NCBI GenBank assembly: GCA_003367665.1
Contig: QKXI01000003.1
Coordinates: forward strand, 124,001-188,000
Direction of reading: 5' to 3'
Origin: Leifsonia sp. ku-ls
GTDB taxonomy: Bacteria; Actinomycetota; Actinomycetes; Actinomycetales; Microbacteriaceae
Length of the DNA stretch: 64,000 bases
The notes beneath the pieces are model-generated. The model had not been told where the DNA came from. It saw nothing but the letters and a program-made list of their open reading frames with translations, and searched no databases. A program made the position numbers and the translations under genes. Position 1 is the stretch's first letter. Each line of letters starts with the position of its first letter. Positions 18,632 to 27,191 of this stretch are shown in pieces.

Positions 18632-18637
18632 TAGCGT
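18632..18637 (+). promoter_or_regulatory. -10 box of the MATE gene
   Basis: TAGCGT, eight bases before the GTG at 18646. It overlaps an upstream in-frame TTG that is therefore unlikely to be the start. Confidence 0.5.
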
Positions 18638-18645
18638 TGAGGGTC

Positions 18646-19977
18646 GTGACGACCCTTCTGCGCCGCCCCGTCGACCGGGAGATCCTGCGGCTGGCCGTGC
18701 CCGCGCTGGGCGCGCTCGTGGCCGAGCCGGTCTTCCTGCTCGCGGACTCGGCGATGGTCGGCCATCTCGGCGTCGATCCGCTGGCGGGCCTCGGGATCGC
18801 CAGCGCCGTGCTTCAGACCATCGTCGGCCTCATGGTGTTCCTCGCCTACAGCACGACCCCCGCCGTGGCGCGTCGCCTCGGCGCCGGCGACGAGCGCGGG
18901 GCGGTGGCCGCCGGCGTGGACGGCTGCTGGCTCGCACTGGGCCTCGGCGTCGTGCTCGCGGGTGCGGGTTGGGCGGCGTCGCCGTTCCTCGTCTCGCTGT
19001 TCGGCGCATCCCCCGGCGTGACCGAGCAGGCGGCCGTGTACCTGAGCCTCTCCATGCTCGGCCTGCCGGCCATGCTGCTGGTCTACGCCGCGACGGGGCT
19101 GCTGCGCGGGCTGCAGGACACCCGGACACCGCTGGCGGTGGCCGTCGCCGGATTCGCGGCGAACATCGTGCTGAACTTCACCTTCATCTACCTCGCGGGC
19201 CTCGGGATCGCGGGCTCGGCCCTCGGCACGGTCGCCGCTCAGTGGGGGATGGTGCTCGTCTACGTCGTGATCGTCGCCCGGCACGCGCGGCGCGTCGGCG
19301 CGTCCCTGCTCCCCCACCACACCGGGATCGGGCGGACCGCCCGGTCGGGCGGCTGGCTGCTCCTCCGCACGGCCAGCCTGCGGGCGGCGATGCTGCTGGC
19401 GGTGTTCGCGGCGACACAGCTCGGTCCGGACGAGCTGGCCGCGTTCCAGGTGACGATGACGGTCTTCGCGACCCTCGCCTTCGCCCTGGATGCGCTCGCC
19501 ATCGCCGCGCAGGCCCTGATCGGCAAGGGGCTAGGGTCGGGCGACCTGGAGACGGTCCGTGCGGTGCTGCGCCGCTGCGTCCAGTGGGGCATCGGCGCGG
19601 GGGCCGTGCTCGGGGTCGTCACCATCGCGGTGAGCCCGTTCGCGGCCGGCCTGTTCACGAACGATCCGTCGGTCGCCGCGCTGCTCCCCCTCCCCCTCGC
19701 GATCATCGGCCTCGGCGCCCCGCTGGGCGGTTACGTCTTCGTGCTCGACGGCGTGCTCATCGGCGCGGGCGACGCCCGCTACCTCGCGCTGACCGGCCTG
19801 GTGAACTTCGCCGTGTTCATGCCGCTGGCGGCGGCCGCCGCGTGGGGCGGCCACGACGCGTTCGGGCTCGCCGCGCTGACCGCCGCCTTCGCGCTCGGCT
19901 ACCTCGGCGCACGCGCCGTCACGCTCGGCCTGCGCGCCCGCGGGCGGGTGTGGATGCGGGCGGGCGCCGCGATCTGA
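18646..19977 (+). CDS. MATE family efflux transporter (DinF type)
   Basis: A 443-residue protein with 12 predicted helices in two homologous halves. It shows the MATE N-terminal pattern (LAVPALGALVAEPVFLLAD ... MVGHLG), the conserved GLLRGLQDTRTPL loop after helix 4-5 and GVLIGAGDARYL in the second half. It exports cationic or aromatic compounds by Na+ or H+ antiport in the inner membrane; the actual substrate is unknown. The GTG start is set by the nearby -10 box. A strong hairpin follows the gene. Confidence 0.92.
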   Translation: MTTLLRRPVDREILRLAVPALGALVAEPVFLLADSAMVGHLGVDPLAGLGIASAVLQTIVGLMVFLAYSTTPAVARRLGAGDERGAVAAGVDGCWLALGLGVVLAGAGWAASPFLVSLFGASPGVTEQAAVYLSLSMLGLPAMLLVYAATGLLRGLQDTRTPLAVAVAGFAANIVLNFTFIYLAGLGIAGSALGTVAAQWGMVLVYVVIVARHARRVGASLLPHHTGIGRTARSGGWLLLRTASLRAAMLLAVFAATQLGPDELAAFQVTMTVFATLAFALDALAIAAQALIGKGLGSGDLETVRAVLRRCVQWGIGAGAVLGVVTIAVSPFAAGLFTNDPSVAALLPLPLAIIGLGAPLGGYVFVLDGVLIGAGDARYLALTGLVNFAVFMPLAAAAAWGGHDAFGLAALTAAFALGYLGARAVTLGLRARGRVWMRAGAAI

Positions 19978-19998
19978 CCGCCGTTCCCGTCGTGGACA

Positions 19999-20043
19999 CG
20001 GCGGGAGGGGCCGCATCGCGCCACACGCGCGGCCCCTCCGCCG
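19999..20043. terminator. Bidirectional terminator between the MATE gene and the sugar ABC operon
   Basis: A GC-rich stem with GGGAGGGGCCGC at 20003-20014 pairing with GCGGCCCCTCC at 20029-20039 and further pairs outside, around a 14-base loop. It lies between convergent gene ends. Confidence 0.7.
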
Positions 20044-20058
20044 GGTCGGGTCCGCGGC

Positions 20059-20955
20059 CTACTTCACGCTGCCCGCGGTGAGACCGCCGACCAGGCGCTT
20101 CTCGATCACCATGAACAGGATCACCACGGGGATCACGGCGACCACGGAGACGGCGAAGACGTACTGCCAGGCCGCGTCGTACTGCCCTACGAACTTGGTG
20201 AGCGCGACCGAGAGCGGCTGGTTCGCGTCCGTCGACAGGATGACGAGGCTCGCCGCGAACTCGTTCCACGACGCCACGAACGTGTAGATGATCGCGGTGA
20301 CGATGCCCGGCCAGACCAGCGGCAGCTGCACGCGGAACAGCACGGCCCACTTGCCGGCGCCGTCGAGCTGGGCGGCCTCGTCGACCTCCTTCGGGACGCC
20401 CGCGAAGAAGCTGTGCATGATCCAGATGGCGAACGCCAGGTTGAACGCGGCGTTCACGAGGATCATCGCGAGCCAGGTGTCGTTGATCCCCAGCGCCACC
20501 ATCTCCTTGAACAGGCCCGTGGCGAGCACCGTCGGCTGCAGCATCTGCGTGACGATCACGAGGAAGAGGAAGACGCCGCGTCCCGGGAACCGAAACCGCG
20601 CCGTGTAGTACGCCGCTGGAACGCACACCAGCAGCACCAGCGCGGTCGCGAACACCGAGATCACGATGGTCGAGATCAGGTTGAACGGCAGTGGGGTCTC
20701 CGGCGTCGACCACATCGTGAGGTAGTTCTCGGGATGCCACTGCTCTGGCAGGTACGTCGGCGGCACGGCCAGGATGTTGTTCCTGCTCTTGAACGAACCG
20801 ACCAGCATGATCAGGTACGGCGCGATGAAGACCAGGGCGATGACGATCCCGGCGACGACCTTGACTGCGGTGCGCCAAGGCGACCCGGCGCCGCGCGGGC
20901 GACGACGGCGCGCGGTGGGTGCGCCGGCGAGGGCGACGGGGGCTGGCGCGGTCAC
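20059..20955 (-). CDS. Carbohydrate ABC transporter permease (MalG type)
   Basis: A 298-residue membrane protein with six helices and the EAA loop that docks to the ATPase (DEAAQLDGAGKWAVLFRVQLPLVWP region near residue 200). The C-terminus GGLTAGSVK is typical of MalG-type permeases. The GTG at 20955 overlaps the stop of the preceding permease gene (GTGA) and has GGAGG upstream. It is the third gene of a binding-protein-permease-permease operon. No ATPase is encoded nearby, so a shared MsiK-type ATPase elsewhere probably energises it. Confidence 0.9.
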   Translation of the reverse strand: MTAPAPVALAGAPTARRRRPRGAGSPWRTAVKVVAGIVIALVFIAPYLIMLVGSFKSRNNILAVPPTYLPEQWHPENYLTMWSTPETPLPFNLISTIVISVFATALVLLVCVPAAYYTARFRFPGRGVFLFLVIVTQMLQPTVLATGLFKEMVALGINDTWLAMILVNAAFNLAFAIWIMHSFFAGVPKEVDEAAQLDGAGKWAVLFRVQLPLVWPGIVTAIIYTFVASWNEFAASLVILSTDANQPLSVALTKFVGQYDAAWQYVFAVSVVAVIPVVILFMVIEKRLVGGLTAGSVK

Positions 20956-21908
20956 GAGACCTCCTTCATCGGCTTGACGATCCACAGGTAGATGCCGACG
21001 ACCACGAGCACGATCAGGAAGTTGATCACGCTGAGCGCGCTGGACAGGTCGATCCGCTGTTCGTTCTGCAGCAGCTTGAACACGTACGTGGTGGTGGTGT
21101 CGGCCTTGTAGCCGGGGATGGATCCGGTCATCAGTTTGAGGATCGGGAGGGAGTTGAACACGTTGATGATGTTGATCAGCGTCGCCAGCGCAATAGCGTT
21201 TCGCAGGTTCGGCAGGGTCACGCTGAAGTAGGAGCGGAAGGCGCTCGCGCCGTCCACCTTCGCCGCCTCGAGCATGTCGCCCGGGATGCCGGCCAGTCCC
21301 GCGAGGATCGTGTACGTCGTGAACGGCAGCGACACGAACACCGCGATGGCGATCGACGAGGCGAACGCCGGCACCGGCTCCTTGGTGAAGCCGAACGGTT
21401 CAGCGAGCAGGTGGATGTCGACCAGGAACTTGTTGATGATCCCGTAGAACGGGTCGAGGCCGTAGACGAAGACGGTGGTCGTCATCACGACGCTGGCGGC
21501 CCACGGGACGATGATCGCCATCCGCACCCAGCGGCGGCCGGGGAAGTTCTTGTCGAGGAACTGGGCGAGCGCCAGGGAGATCGCCACGGTGACGACGACG
21601 ACGGACACCACCCAGACCAGCGAGTTGAGCAGGATGCCCGGCAGCTCCGGGCGGGAGAGCACGGTGAGGTAGTTCTTCAGCCCGACGGATCCGTGGTCCA
21701 CACCGGCGAGCGAGATCTTCCGGGTGGAGTTGTAGACCATGTAGCCGGCCGGGAACAGCACGACGCCGAAGATCAGGATGAGGGCGGGCAGGGTCCACGG
21801 GACGGCGCGCAGCAGGTCGCCGCCGCCCCCGGACGGCTTGGATGATGCACCGTGGCGGGGGCGGCCGGTGGCCGCCCCCGCGCGGTTCCGTTCAGCGGTG
21901 CTGGTCAT
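20952..21908 (-). CDS. Carbohydrate ABC transporter permease (MalF type)
   Basis: A 318-residue inner-membrane permease with a cytosolic N-terminal tail, six helices, and the EAA motif in LEAAKVDGASAFRSYFSVTLPNL (near residue 220). The NSTRKISL and FVGLKNY-like (SVGLKNYLTV) segments after the first helix are usual in sugar permeases of this class. It lies six bases after the binding-protein gene and overlaps the next permease, so all three are one operon. Confidence 0.9.
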   Translation of the reverse strand: MTSTAERNRAGAATGRPRHGASSKPSGGGGDLLRAVPWTLPALILIFGVVLFPAGYMVYNSTRKISLAGVDHGSVGLKNYLTVLSRPELPGILLNSLVWVVSVVVVTVAISLALAQFLDKNFPGRRWVRMAIIVPWAASVVMTTTVFVYGLDPFYGIINKFLVDIHLLAEPFGFTKEPVPAFASSIAIAVFVSLPFTTYTILAGLAGIPGDMLEAAKVDGASAFRSYFSVTLPNLRNAIALATLINIINVFNSLPILKLMTGSIPGYKADTTTTYVFKLLQNEQRIDLSSALSVINFLIVLVVVGIYLWIVKPMKEVS

Positions 21909-21914
21909 CCGGGT

Positions 21915-23156
21915 CTACTGGCCGTCGGCCTTCGCCTGGATGGACTTCAGCAGGTCGCCGGGGTTCGCCCCCTGGGCGAGCTGACCGATCTGGCTCTGGA
22001 TGGCGCCCTGCGCGGCCGACCAGTTCGGGTTGGTGGACGGGTAGAACTTCGCGTTCGGCAGCAGGTCGAGGAACGGCTTGATGGTCTCGTCGGAGCCCAT
22101 CACGTCTGCGCCGGACTTGGTGGTGGGGAGGAAGCCCTCCTCCTTGACCCACTTCGTGTAGACGTCCTTCGAGTAGAAGTAGTCGAGGAACTTCTTGATC
22201 GAGGCCGTCTTGTCGGTCTTGTTCTTGAACGCCATCAGGTGGTCGGCCACGCCGAGGGTGAAGGACGAGCCGTCCTTGGTCGGGATCGGCGCGATGCCGT
22301 ACTGCAGCGACGGGTTCTTGTCCTTGATCTGGCCGACCGTCGGGGGGAGGCCCACCTGCATGCCGAGCTGACCCTGGATGAAGACGTTGAGCAGCGGGGT
22401 GCGGTTCGTCGATCCGGGGTTCGGCTGGGTGTAGCCCTTGTCGATGATCTTCTGCATCTCGGTCGCGCCCTCGACGTTCTCGGAGCTGTCGATGGTCAGC
22501 TTCTTCGGGTCGCCGTAGCCGCCGCCCGCGCCGTAGAACCAGATCGCGGTCTCGGCCTGCGCCTCCTCGCTGCCGAGCGGCATGCCGTACGGCGTGACAC
22601 CAGCGGCCTTCAGCTTGGCGGCGTCGTCCTCGAACTCGGCCCAGGTCTTCGGCGGCGCCGAGATGCCGGCCTTGGAGAAGTCGTCCTTGTTGTAGAAGAG
22701 GGCGCGGGCAGAGGCGATGAACGGCAGACCGTACTGCGTGCCGTCGATGCTCGCGTTCTTGTTGAACGCCGGCTGGAAGTCGTTCAGGGTCGAGGCCGAG
22801 ACGATGTCCTTGGCCGGGTAGAGCAGGTCGTCGGCCGCGAAGCCGGCGAACGCGTCGATGTTCAGGATGTCGGGCTGCTTCTGGGCCTGGATGCGCGTCT
22901 TGATGACGTCGTTGATATCCGTCCAGGACTCGACGTCGAGGTTGACCTTGATGTCGCTGTTCTTCGCCTCGAAGTCCTTGATGATCTGCTGCCATTCGGC
23001 CTTGGTGTTGTCGGAGTAGCTCGCGACCATCAGGTTGAGTGTCTGTGCGCCCCCGGACGAGCCTCCGGACCCGCCGCTGAAGCCGCAGGAGGCGAGCGTC
23101 ATGGTGGCCACCGCCGCTGTCGCGACCGCCGCTCCCCACCGGAGTGACTTCTTCAT
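21915..23156 (-). CDS. Sugar ABC transporter substrate-binding lipoprotein
   Basis: A 413-residue extracytoplasmic binding protein of family 1. Signal sequence with the lipobox LASC near residue 23, then a Gly/Ser linker and the bilobed fold (LMVASYSDNTKAEWQQIIKDFEAKN start, PPTVGQIKDKNPSLQYGIAPIP domain-crossing part). The ATG at 23156 has GAGGAAG five bases upstream; an in-frame ATG ten codons earlier lacks a ribosome site. It is the first gene of the importer operon. The ligand is probably an oligosaccharide but cannot be named. Confidence 0.9.
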   Translation of the reverse strand: MKKSLRWGAAVATAAVATMTLASCGFSGGSGGSSGGAQTLNLMVASYSDNTKAEWQQIIKDFEAKNSDIKVNLDVESWTDINDVIKTRIQAQKQPDILNIDAFAGFAADDLLYPAKDIVSASTLNDFQPAFNKNASIDGTQYGLPFIASARALFYNKDDFSKAGISAPPKTWAEFEDDAAKLKAAGVTPYGMPLGSEEAQAETAIWFYGAGGGYGDPKKLTIDSSENVEGATEMQKIIDKGYTQPNPGSTNRTPLLNVFIQGQLGMQVGLPPTVGQIKDKNPSLQYGIAPIPTKDGSSFTLGVADHLMAFKNKTDKTASIKKFLDYFYSKDVYTKWVKEEGFLPTTKSGADVMGSDETIKPFLDLLPNAKFYPSTNPNWSAAQGAIQSQIGQLAQGANPGDLLKSIQAKADGQ

Positions 23157-23235
23157 TGACTTCCTCACTTCTCGAAGGGAATACACGAACCGTCACTGCC
23201 GTGGTGCCTGCGCGACGATGCGTGGGTCAGTTAAT

Positions 23236-23262
23236 GTTTGTTAGTAAAGCTTACGAACAAAC
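23236..23262. promoter_or_regulatory. 27-bp imperfect palindrome upstream of the sugar ABC operon
   Basis: Arms GTTTGTTnGTAA and TTACnAACAAAC match at 11 of 12-13 positions around a central AGC. It is AT-rich against a GC-rich background and lies 80 bases before the binding-protein start. The form suits a ROK- or LacI-type repressor. The LacI gene at 24.7-25.8 kb has a different operator of its own, so the cognate regulator is probably elsewhere. Confidence 0.55.
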
Positions 23263-23284
23263 AAAGCGCAAGAGTCGACTGCGT

Positions 23285-23317
23285 TTGTCCGCACCCTCGG
23301 CCCACGGGCGCGGACAA
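23285..23317. terminator. Hairpin upstream of the sugar ABC promoter region
   Basis: TTGTCCGC and GCGGACAA pair exactly around a 17-base loop. It is the second of two stems downstream of the amidohydrolase gene and may act as a back-up terminator. Confidence 0.45.
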
Positions 23318-23329
23318 CCGCATCCACGC

Positions 23330-23369
23330 GCGCAGCACGCCGCACGCTTGCCGTCAGGGCGTGCTGCGC
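23330..23369. terminator. Terminator of the M20 amidohydrolase gene
   Basis: GCGCAGCACGC and GCGTGCTGCGC pair exactly (11 bp) around an 18-base loop, 20 bases past the stop of the minus-strand gene that ends at 23389. Confidence 0.65.
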
Positions 23370-23388
23370 CCCGGGGGACGCCCGGGAC

Positions 23389-24597
23389 TCAGGCCAGCCA
23401 CTCCCGCGCCGCGACCACGAGCGCCCGCACCCCGGTGTCGATCGTCGGCTGCGGGATCGGCGCGAAGAACGGCGAGTGGTTCGACGGGATGTCGGTGTCC
23501 GCCGTGCCCGCGGCGAGCGCGCGCAGCACCGTCTCCGGGTCGGCGCCGCCCAGCATCCAATAGACGAGCTGGGCGCCGGCGGCCGTCGCCAGGTTGCCGA
23601 CGTCCTCGCTGCCCGACAGGGCGCCCGGGCTCAGGACCTTGTCCTCGCCGAACTCCGCCGCGAAGGCCGCGTTGACCCGCGCGGTCGAGTCCGGGTCGTT
23701 GACGGTGACCGGGTAGCGCTCGCCCCACTCGATGTCGGGATCCTTGGGCGCGCCGGACGCCTGCGACTCCGCCGCGATCACGCGGTGCACGCCGTCGAGC
23801 ACGCGCTGGCGCACCTCCTCGTTGAAGCTCCGCACGCTGATGCCGAGCGTCGCCTCGGCGGGGATGATGTTGTTCTTGGTGCCGGCATGCAGGCTGCCGA
23901 CCGTGACGACGGCCGTGTCGTGCGGTGCGATCTCGCGCGAGACCACCGTCTGCAGTCGCATCACCGTCGAGGCCGCCATGACCACGGGGTCGATCGTGGT
24001 CTCCGGACGCGAGCCGTGGCCGCCGCGGCCGTGGAGGGTGACCTCCATGGTATCGACGGCCGCCATGGCCGCGCCGGGGTGGGCGCCGACCATTCCGGCC
24101 GGGGCAGGGAGCACGTGCTGGCCGAGCACGACATCGGGCACGGGCACCTGCTCGTAGAGGCCGTCGTCGACCATGACCTGCGCGCCGCCGCCGTGCTCCT
24201 CGGCGGGCTGGAACAGCGCCACCAGCGTGCCCGACCACTCGTCCTGCGTCGCCTGCAGCGCCTCCACGGCGCCGAGCAGGCAGGTGATGTGGATGTCGTG
24301 CCCGCACGCGTGCATCAGCGGCACCGTGTTCCCCGCCTCGTCGGTGACCGTCTCGGTCGACGCCCACGGCAGGCCGGTCTGCTCGCGGACCGGCAGCGCG
24401 TCCATGTCGGCCCGCAGCAGCACCGTCGGGCCGTCGCCGTTGCGGAGGATGCCCACCACGCCGGTCGTGGCGATGCCGGTGTGGACGTCGAGGCCCAGCT
24501 CGGTCAGCCGCTCTGCCACGATGCCGGCGGTGCGGTGCTCGGTGAAGGCGAGCTCGGGGTGGGCGTGCAGGTCGCGGTAGAGCGCTTCGAGATCCAT
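23389..24597 (-). CDS. M20 family amidohydrolase (hippurate hydrolase / N-acyl-amino-acid deacylase type)
   Basis: A 402-residue metallohydrolase that cleaves an amide bond, probably of an N-acyl amino acid. It has the metal ligands of the family in order: HACGHDIH near residue 96, the catalytic EEHGGGA near 132, QHVLP near 159, and a C-terminal HSPFF. The middle dimerisation domain contains GRGGHGSRPE. No signal peptide, so it is cytosolic. TAGGCT lies six bases before the ATG at 24597, fixing the start. Confidence 0.9.
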   Translation of the reverse strand: MDLEALYRDLHAHPELAFTEHRTAGIVAERLTELGLDVHTGIATTGVVGILRNGDGPTVLLRADMDALPVREQTGLPWASTETVTDEAGNTVPLMHACGHDIHITCLLGAVEALQATQDEWSGTLVALFQPAEEHGGGAQVMVDDGLYEQVPVPDVVLGQHVLPAPAGMVGAHPGAAMAAVDTMEVTLHGRGGHGSRPETTIDPVVMAASTVMRLQTVVSREIAPHDTAVVTVGSLHAGTKNNIIPAEATLGISVRSFNEEVRQRVLDGVHRVIAAESQASGAPKDPDIEWGERYPVTVNDPDSTARVNAAFAAEFGEDKVLSPGALSGSEDVGNLATAAGAQLVYWMLGGADPETVLRALAAGTADTDIPSNHSPFFAPIPQPTIDTGVRALVVAAREWLA

Positions 24598-24603
24598 GCC
24601 GCC

Positions 24604-24609
24604 AGCCTA
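24604..24609 (-). promoter_or_regulatory. -10 box of the amidohydrolase gene (leaderless)
   Basis: TAGGCT on the minus strand, six bases before the ATG at 24597. Confidence 0.65.
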
Positions 24610-24651
24610 ACCAGCGGGCCGGCGCGCGGCAGCGAGTGGTGACCAGTCGCT

Positions 24652-24689
24652 GCTATTCGATTCGAGTGGTGACAGGATGTCACCACTCG
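24652..24689. repeat. GCTATTCG / CGAGTGGTGAC hairpin repeat, copy 1 (terminator-like)
   Basis: CGAGTGGTGAC and GTCACCACTCG form an 11-bp perfect stem around a 5-base loop at 24663-24689, preceded by GCTATTCG at 24652. The same arrangement recurs at 27154-27191. It lies just after the end of the minus-strand LacI gene, as a terminator would. Confidence 0.7.
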
Positions 24690-24722
24690 GGGCCGGGGCG
24701 GCGGGGCGGTGGGGCGGGCCGG

Positions 24723-25793
24723 TCAGTGGAGGCGGGGGGCTGCGGTGGTGTTGCCCTGGTGGAAGACGCTTGTGAAGACGGCGGGATGCGGCTCCTCGCC
24801 CTCCAGCATCTCGACGACCGCACGGCCGGCGGCGCGGCCCTTGTCGACGGCCGGCTGCACCAGCGTGGTGAGGTCGTACGGCCAGAGGCCGTCGACGCGG
24901 ACGCCGTCGAACCCGACCACGCTGACGTCCCACGGGACCTCGAGCCCGAGCTCCTCCGCGGCGCGGATGACGCCGGCCGCGAGCAGGTCGCTCTGCGCGA
25001 TGATCGCCGTCGGACGGGAGCGGGCGTCGGCGAGCAGCGCACGCCCGGCGGCGCGGCCCTCCTCGACGAACGACCCGCGCGTCACCCAGCCGCCGGCGTC
25101 GGGGAAGACGTCGCGGGCGCCGCGGAGACGCTCCAGAGCGGTGGTGGAGCTGGCGGCGGCCAGACGCTCCGAGGTGAGCGCGCCGCGGGCCCGGTCTCGG
25201 GTGAGCGACAGGGTCACCACGGCGACGTCGCGGTGGCCGAGGTCGTAGAGGTGCTGGGCCGCCGTGCGGGTCGCCTCGCGGTTGTCCTGGCCGATCGTGG
25301 GGACGCCGTCGGCCGGGTCGCCCTCGATGGCGACGAGCGGGATGCCGCGCTGGCGGAGGGTCGCGACCGACTCGTCGAGCCGCGGGCTGCAGCCGACGAG
25401 CACCACGGCATCCATCGGGGCGTCCTCGATGCGCTGGGCGGCCTCCCCCGCGTCGGTGAGGATGAGGAGGCCCGCGTCGATGCCGGCGATCTCCTCGGTG
25501 ATGCCGTCGAGCAGGGCGATCTTGATCGGGTCGCGGAACGCGTCGCGCACCCGCTCCTCCATCACGACGCCGACGATGCCGGACCGGCCGCGGCGCAGCG
25601 AGCGCGCCCGCGGGTCGGGCCCGGCGTAGTTGAGGCGCTTCGCGGCGGCGAGCACGCGCTCGCGGGTGGCCTCGGAGACCGGGCCCGTGCCGGAGAAGGC
25701 GAGGGACGCGGTCGAGTTGGACACGCCGGCCAGGCGGGCGACCGCGGCCAGCGTCGGCCGGGCGCCCGCGGGGGCTGTGCTGGGTTCGTTCAC
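24723..25793 (-). CDS. LacI family transcriptional regulator
   Basis: A 356-residue repressor. N-terminal helix-turn-helix TLAAVARLAGVSNSTASLAFSG with the hinge helix ATRERVLAAAKRLNY, then a periplasmic-binding-protein-like sensor domain with SVVGFDGVRV near residue 270. The GTG at 25793 is chosen because TAAGCT lies seven bases upstream; longer frames would run through the operator. It is divergent from an MFS transporter gene and a perfect palindrome lies between the two starts, so it very probably represses itself and the transporter, with the transported compound or a product as inducer. Confidence 0.92.
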   Translation of the reverse strand: MNEPSTAPAGARPTLAAVARLAGVSNSTASLAFSGTGPVSEATRERVLAAAKRLNYAGPDPRARSLRRGRSGIVGVVMEERVRDAFRDPIKIALLDGITEEIAGIDAGLLILTDAGEAAQRIEDAPMDAVVLVGCSPRLDESVATLRQRGIPLVAIEGDPADGVPTIGQDNREATRTAAQHLYDLGHRDVAVVTLSLTRDRARGALTSERLAAASSTTALERLRGARDVFPDAGGWVTRGSFVEEGRAAGRALLADARSRPTAIIAQSDLLAAGVIRAAEELGLEVPWDVSVVGFDGVRVDGLWPYDLTTLVQPAVDKGRAAGRAVVEMLEGEEPHPAVFTSVFHQGNTTAAPRLH

Positions 25794-25800
25794 GTGTGGT

Positions 25801-25806
25801 AGCTTA
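25801..25806 (-). promoter_or_regulatory. -10 box of the LacI gene (leaderless)
   Basis: TAAGCT on the minus strand, seven bases before the GTG at 25793 and two bases from the operator palindrome. Confidence 0.6.
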
Positions 25807-25807
25807 G

Positions 25808-25835
25808 TCGAATCGTTTCGATCGAAACGATTCGA
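25808..25835. promoter_or_regulatory. Perfect 28-bp palindrome, LacI-type operator
   Basis: The half-site TCGAATCGTTTCGA is followed by its exact reverse complement. It fills the space between the divergent LacI and MFS genes and overlaps or touches both promoters. The centre TTTCGATCGAAA resembles LacI-family operators with a central CG. Confidence 0.85.
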
Positions 25836-25861
25836 GCCTCCGAAACGCACAGGAATCGCCG

Positions 25862-27118
25862 ATGTCACAGCCGACCCCGACCACCACGCGCTCCCGCAAG
25901 GAGCTCACCGCCTGGCGCAACGCGGTCTTCGTGATCTTCATCCTCTCCGGCCTGGCGCTGGCCACGTGGGTCGCCCGCATCCCGGGCATCCGCGACGACC
26001 TCGGGCTCGGCAAGGACCCGTCGGCGGTCGGCCTGCTCATCCTCGGGATGTCGGTCGGCGCCATCCTCGGGCTCACGGTGTCGTCGCCGCTGCTCGTGCG
26101 CTTCGGGCCGCACCGGGGGATGGTCGGCGGGCTCGTCATCGTCGCCGTCGGCATCCTGCTCATCGGGTCGGGGGCGACGCTGTTCCACTCCATCCCGTCG
26201 GTCGCGATCGGCCTCATCCTCCTCGGCTTCGGCAACGGGATGGTCGACGTGATGATGAACGTCGAGGCGACCGCGGTGGAGCGCGAGATCGGCAAGACGC
26301 TGCTCCCGCTGATGCACGCCTGCTTCAGCCTCGGCACCGTTCTCGGGGCCGGCATCGGCGCGGCCGCGGCGGCGCTCGGCGTGCCGGTCGTCTGGCACCT
26401 CGTCGGCATCGCCGTGGCGGTCGTGGTGATCGCCGTCGTGGCCGTGCGGTTCATCCCACGGGAGGCGGAGCTGGGCGACGAGTCGGGCGCGACCGAGAAG
26501 GTGCCCTTCGGCGAGCGCATGCGCGCTTCGCTCGCGGTGTGGGCGGACTGGCGCCTCATCCTGATCGGCATCGTGATGCTGGGGATGGCGTTCGGCGAGG
26601 GCTCCGCGAACGACTGGATCTCGCTGGCGGTCGTGGACGGCCATGGCCAGGAGAACTCGGTCGGCGCGGTCGTGTTCGGCTTCTTCGTGGTCGCGATGAC
26701 GGTGGGGCGCGTCGTTGGCGGTCCGATCGTGGACAGGATCGGCCGCGTCGCCGCCATCCGCATCACGGCGGGCATGGGCGCGGTCGGTCTGGTGCTGTTC
26801 ATCCTCGGCGGCCCGCTGTGGCTGGTCGTGATCGGGACGGTGCTGTGGGGCTTCGGCGTGTCGCTCGGGTTCCCGCTCGGCATGTCGGCGGCTGCCGACG
26901 GTGCGGCGAACCCGGCCGCCCGCGTGTCGGCCGTCGCGATCATCGGCTACCTGGCGTTCCTGGCCGGTCCGCCGCTGATCGGCTTCCTCGGGCAGCACTT
27001 CGGCATCCTGAACGCGCTGTTCCTCGTGCTCGCGCTGCTGGTCGCCGCCTTCCTGGCCGCCCCCGCCGTGCGCCCCGAGGCGGCCCCGGCCCGCGAGTCC
27101 GCTCCCGATCCCGCCTGA
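25862..27118 (+). CDS. MFS transporter under LacI control
   Basis: A 418-residue inner-membrane protein with 12 helices. It shows the VARIPGIRDDLGL opening loop, GMVGGLVIVAVG and NGMVDVMMNVEATAVE in helix 4-5, the last being typical of the YbjJ-like MFS subgroup. It is divergent from the LacI gene with a perfect operator between, so expression should be inducible. Transport direction and substrate are unknown; sugar or sugar-derivative transport is suggested only by the regulator. Confidence 0.85.
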   Translation: MSQPTPTTTRSRKELTAWRNAVFVIFILSGLALATWVARIPGIRDDLGLGKDPSAVGLLILGMSVGAILGLTVSSPLLVRFGPHRGMVGGLVIVAVGILLIGSGATLFHSIPSVAIGLILLGFGNGMVDVMMNVEATAVEREIGKTLLPLMHACFSLGTVLGAGIGAAAAALGVPVVWHLVGIAVAVVVIAVVAVRFIPREAELGDESGATEKVPFGERMRASLAVWADWRLILIGIVMLGMAFGEGSANDWISLAVVDGHGQENSVGAVVFGFFVVAMTVGRVVGGPIVDRIGRVAAIRITAGMGAVGLVLFILGGPLWLVVIGTVLWGFGVSLGFPLGMSAAADGAANPAARVSAVAIIGYLAFLAGPPLIGFLGQHFGILNALFLVLALLVAAFLAAPAVRPEAAPARESAPDPA

Positions 27119-27153
27119 CCCGCCGCCGGGGCGGCGAGCCGAGAGTAATCGCG

Positions 27154-27191
27154 GCTATTCGGCGCGAGTGGTGACCTTACGTCACCACTCG
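27154..27191. repeat. GCTATTCG / CGAGTGGTGAC hairpin repeat, copy 2 (terminator-like)
   Basis: The stem at 27165-27191 has the same arms as the hairpin at 24663-24689 with a different 5-base loop, and GCTATTCG again precedes it. It lies between the 3' ends of the convergent MFS and lactonase genes. Confidence 0.7.
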
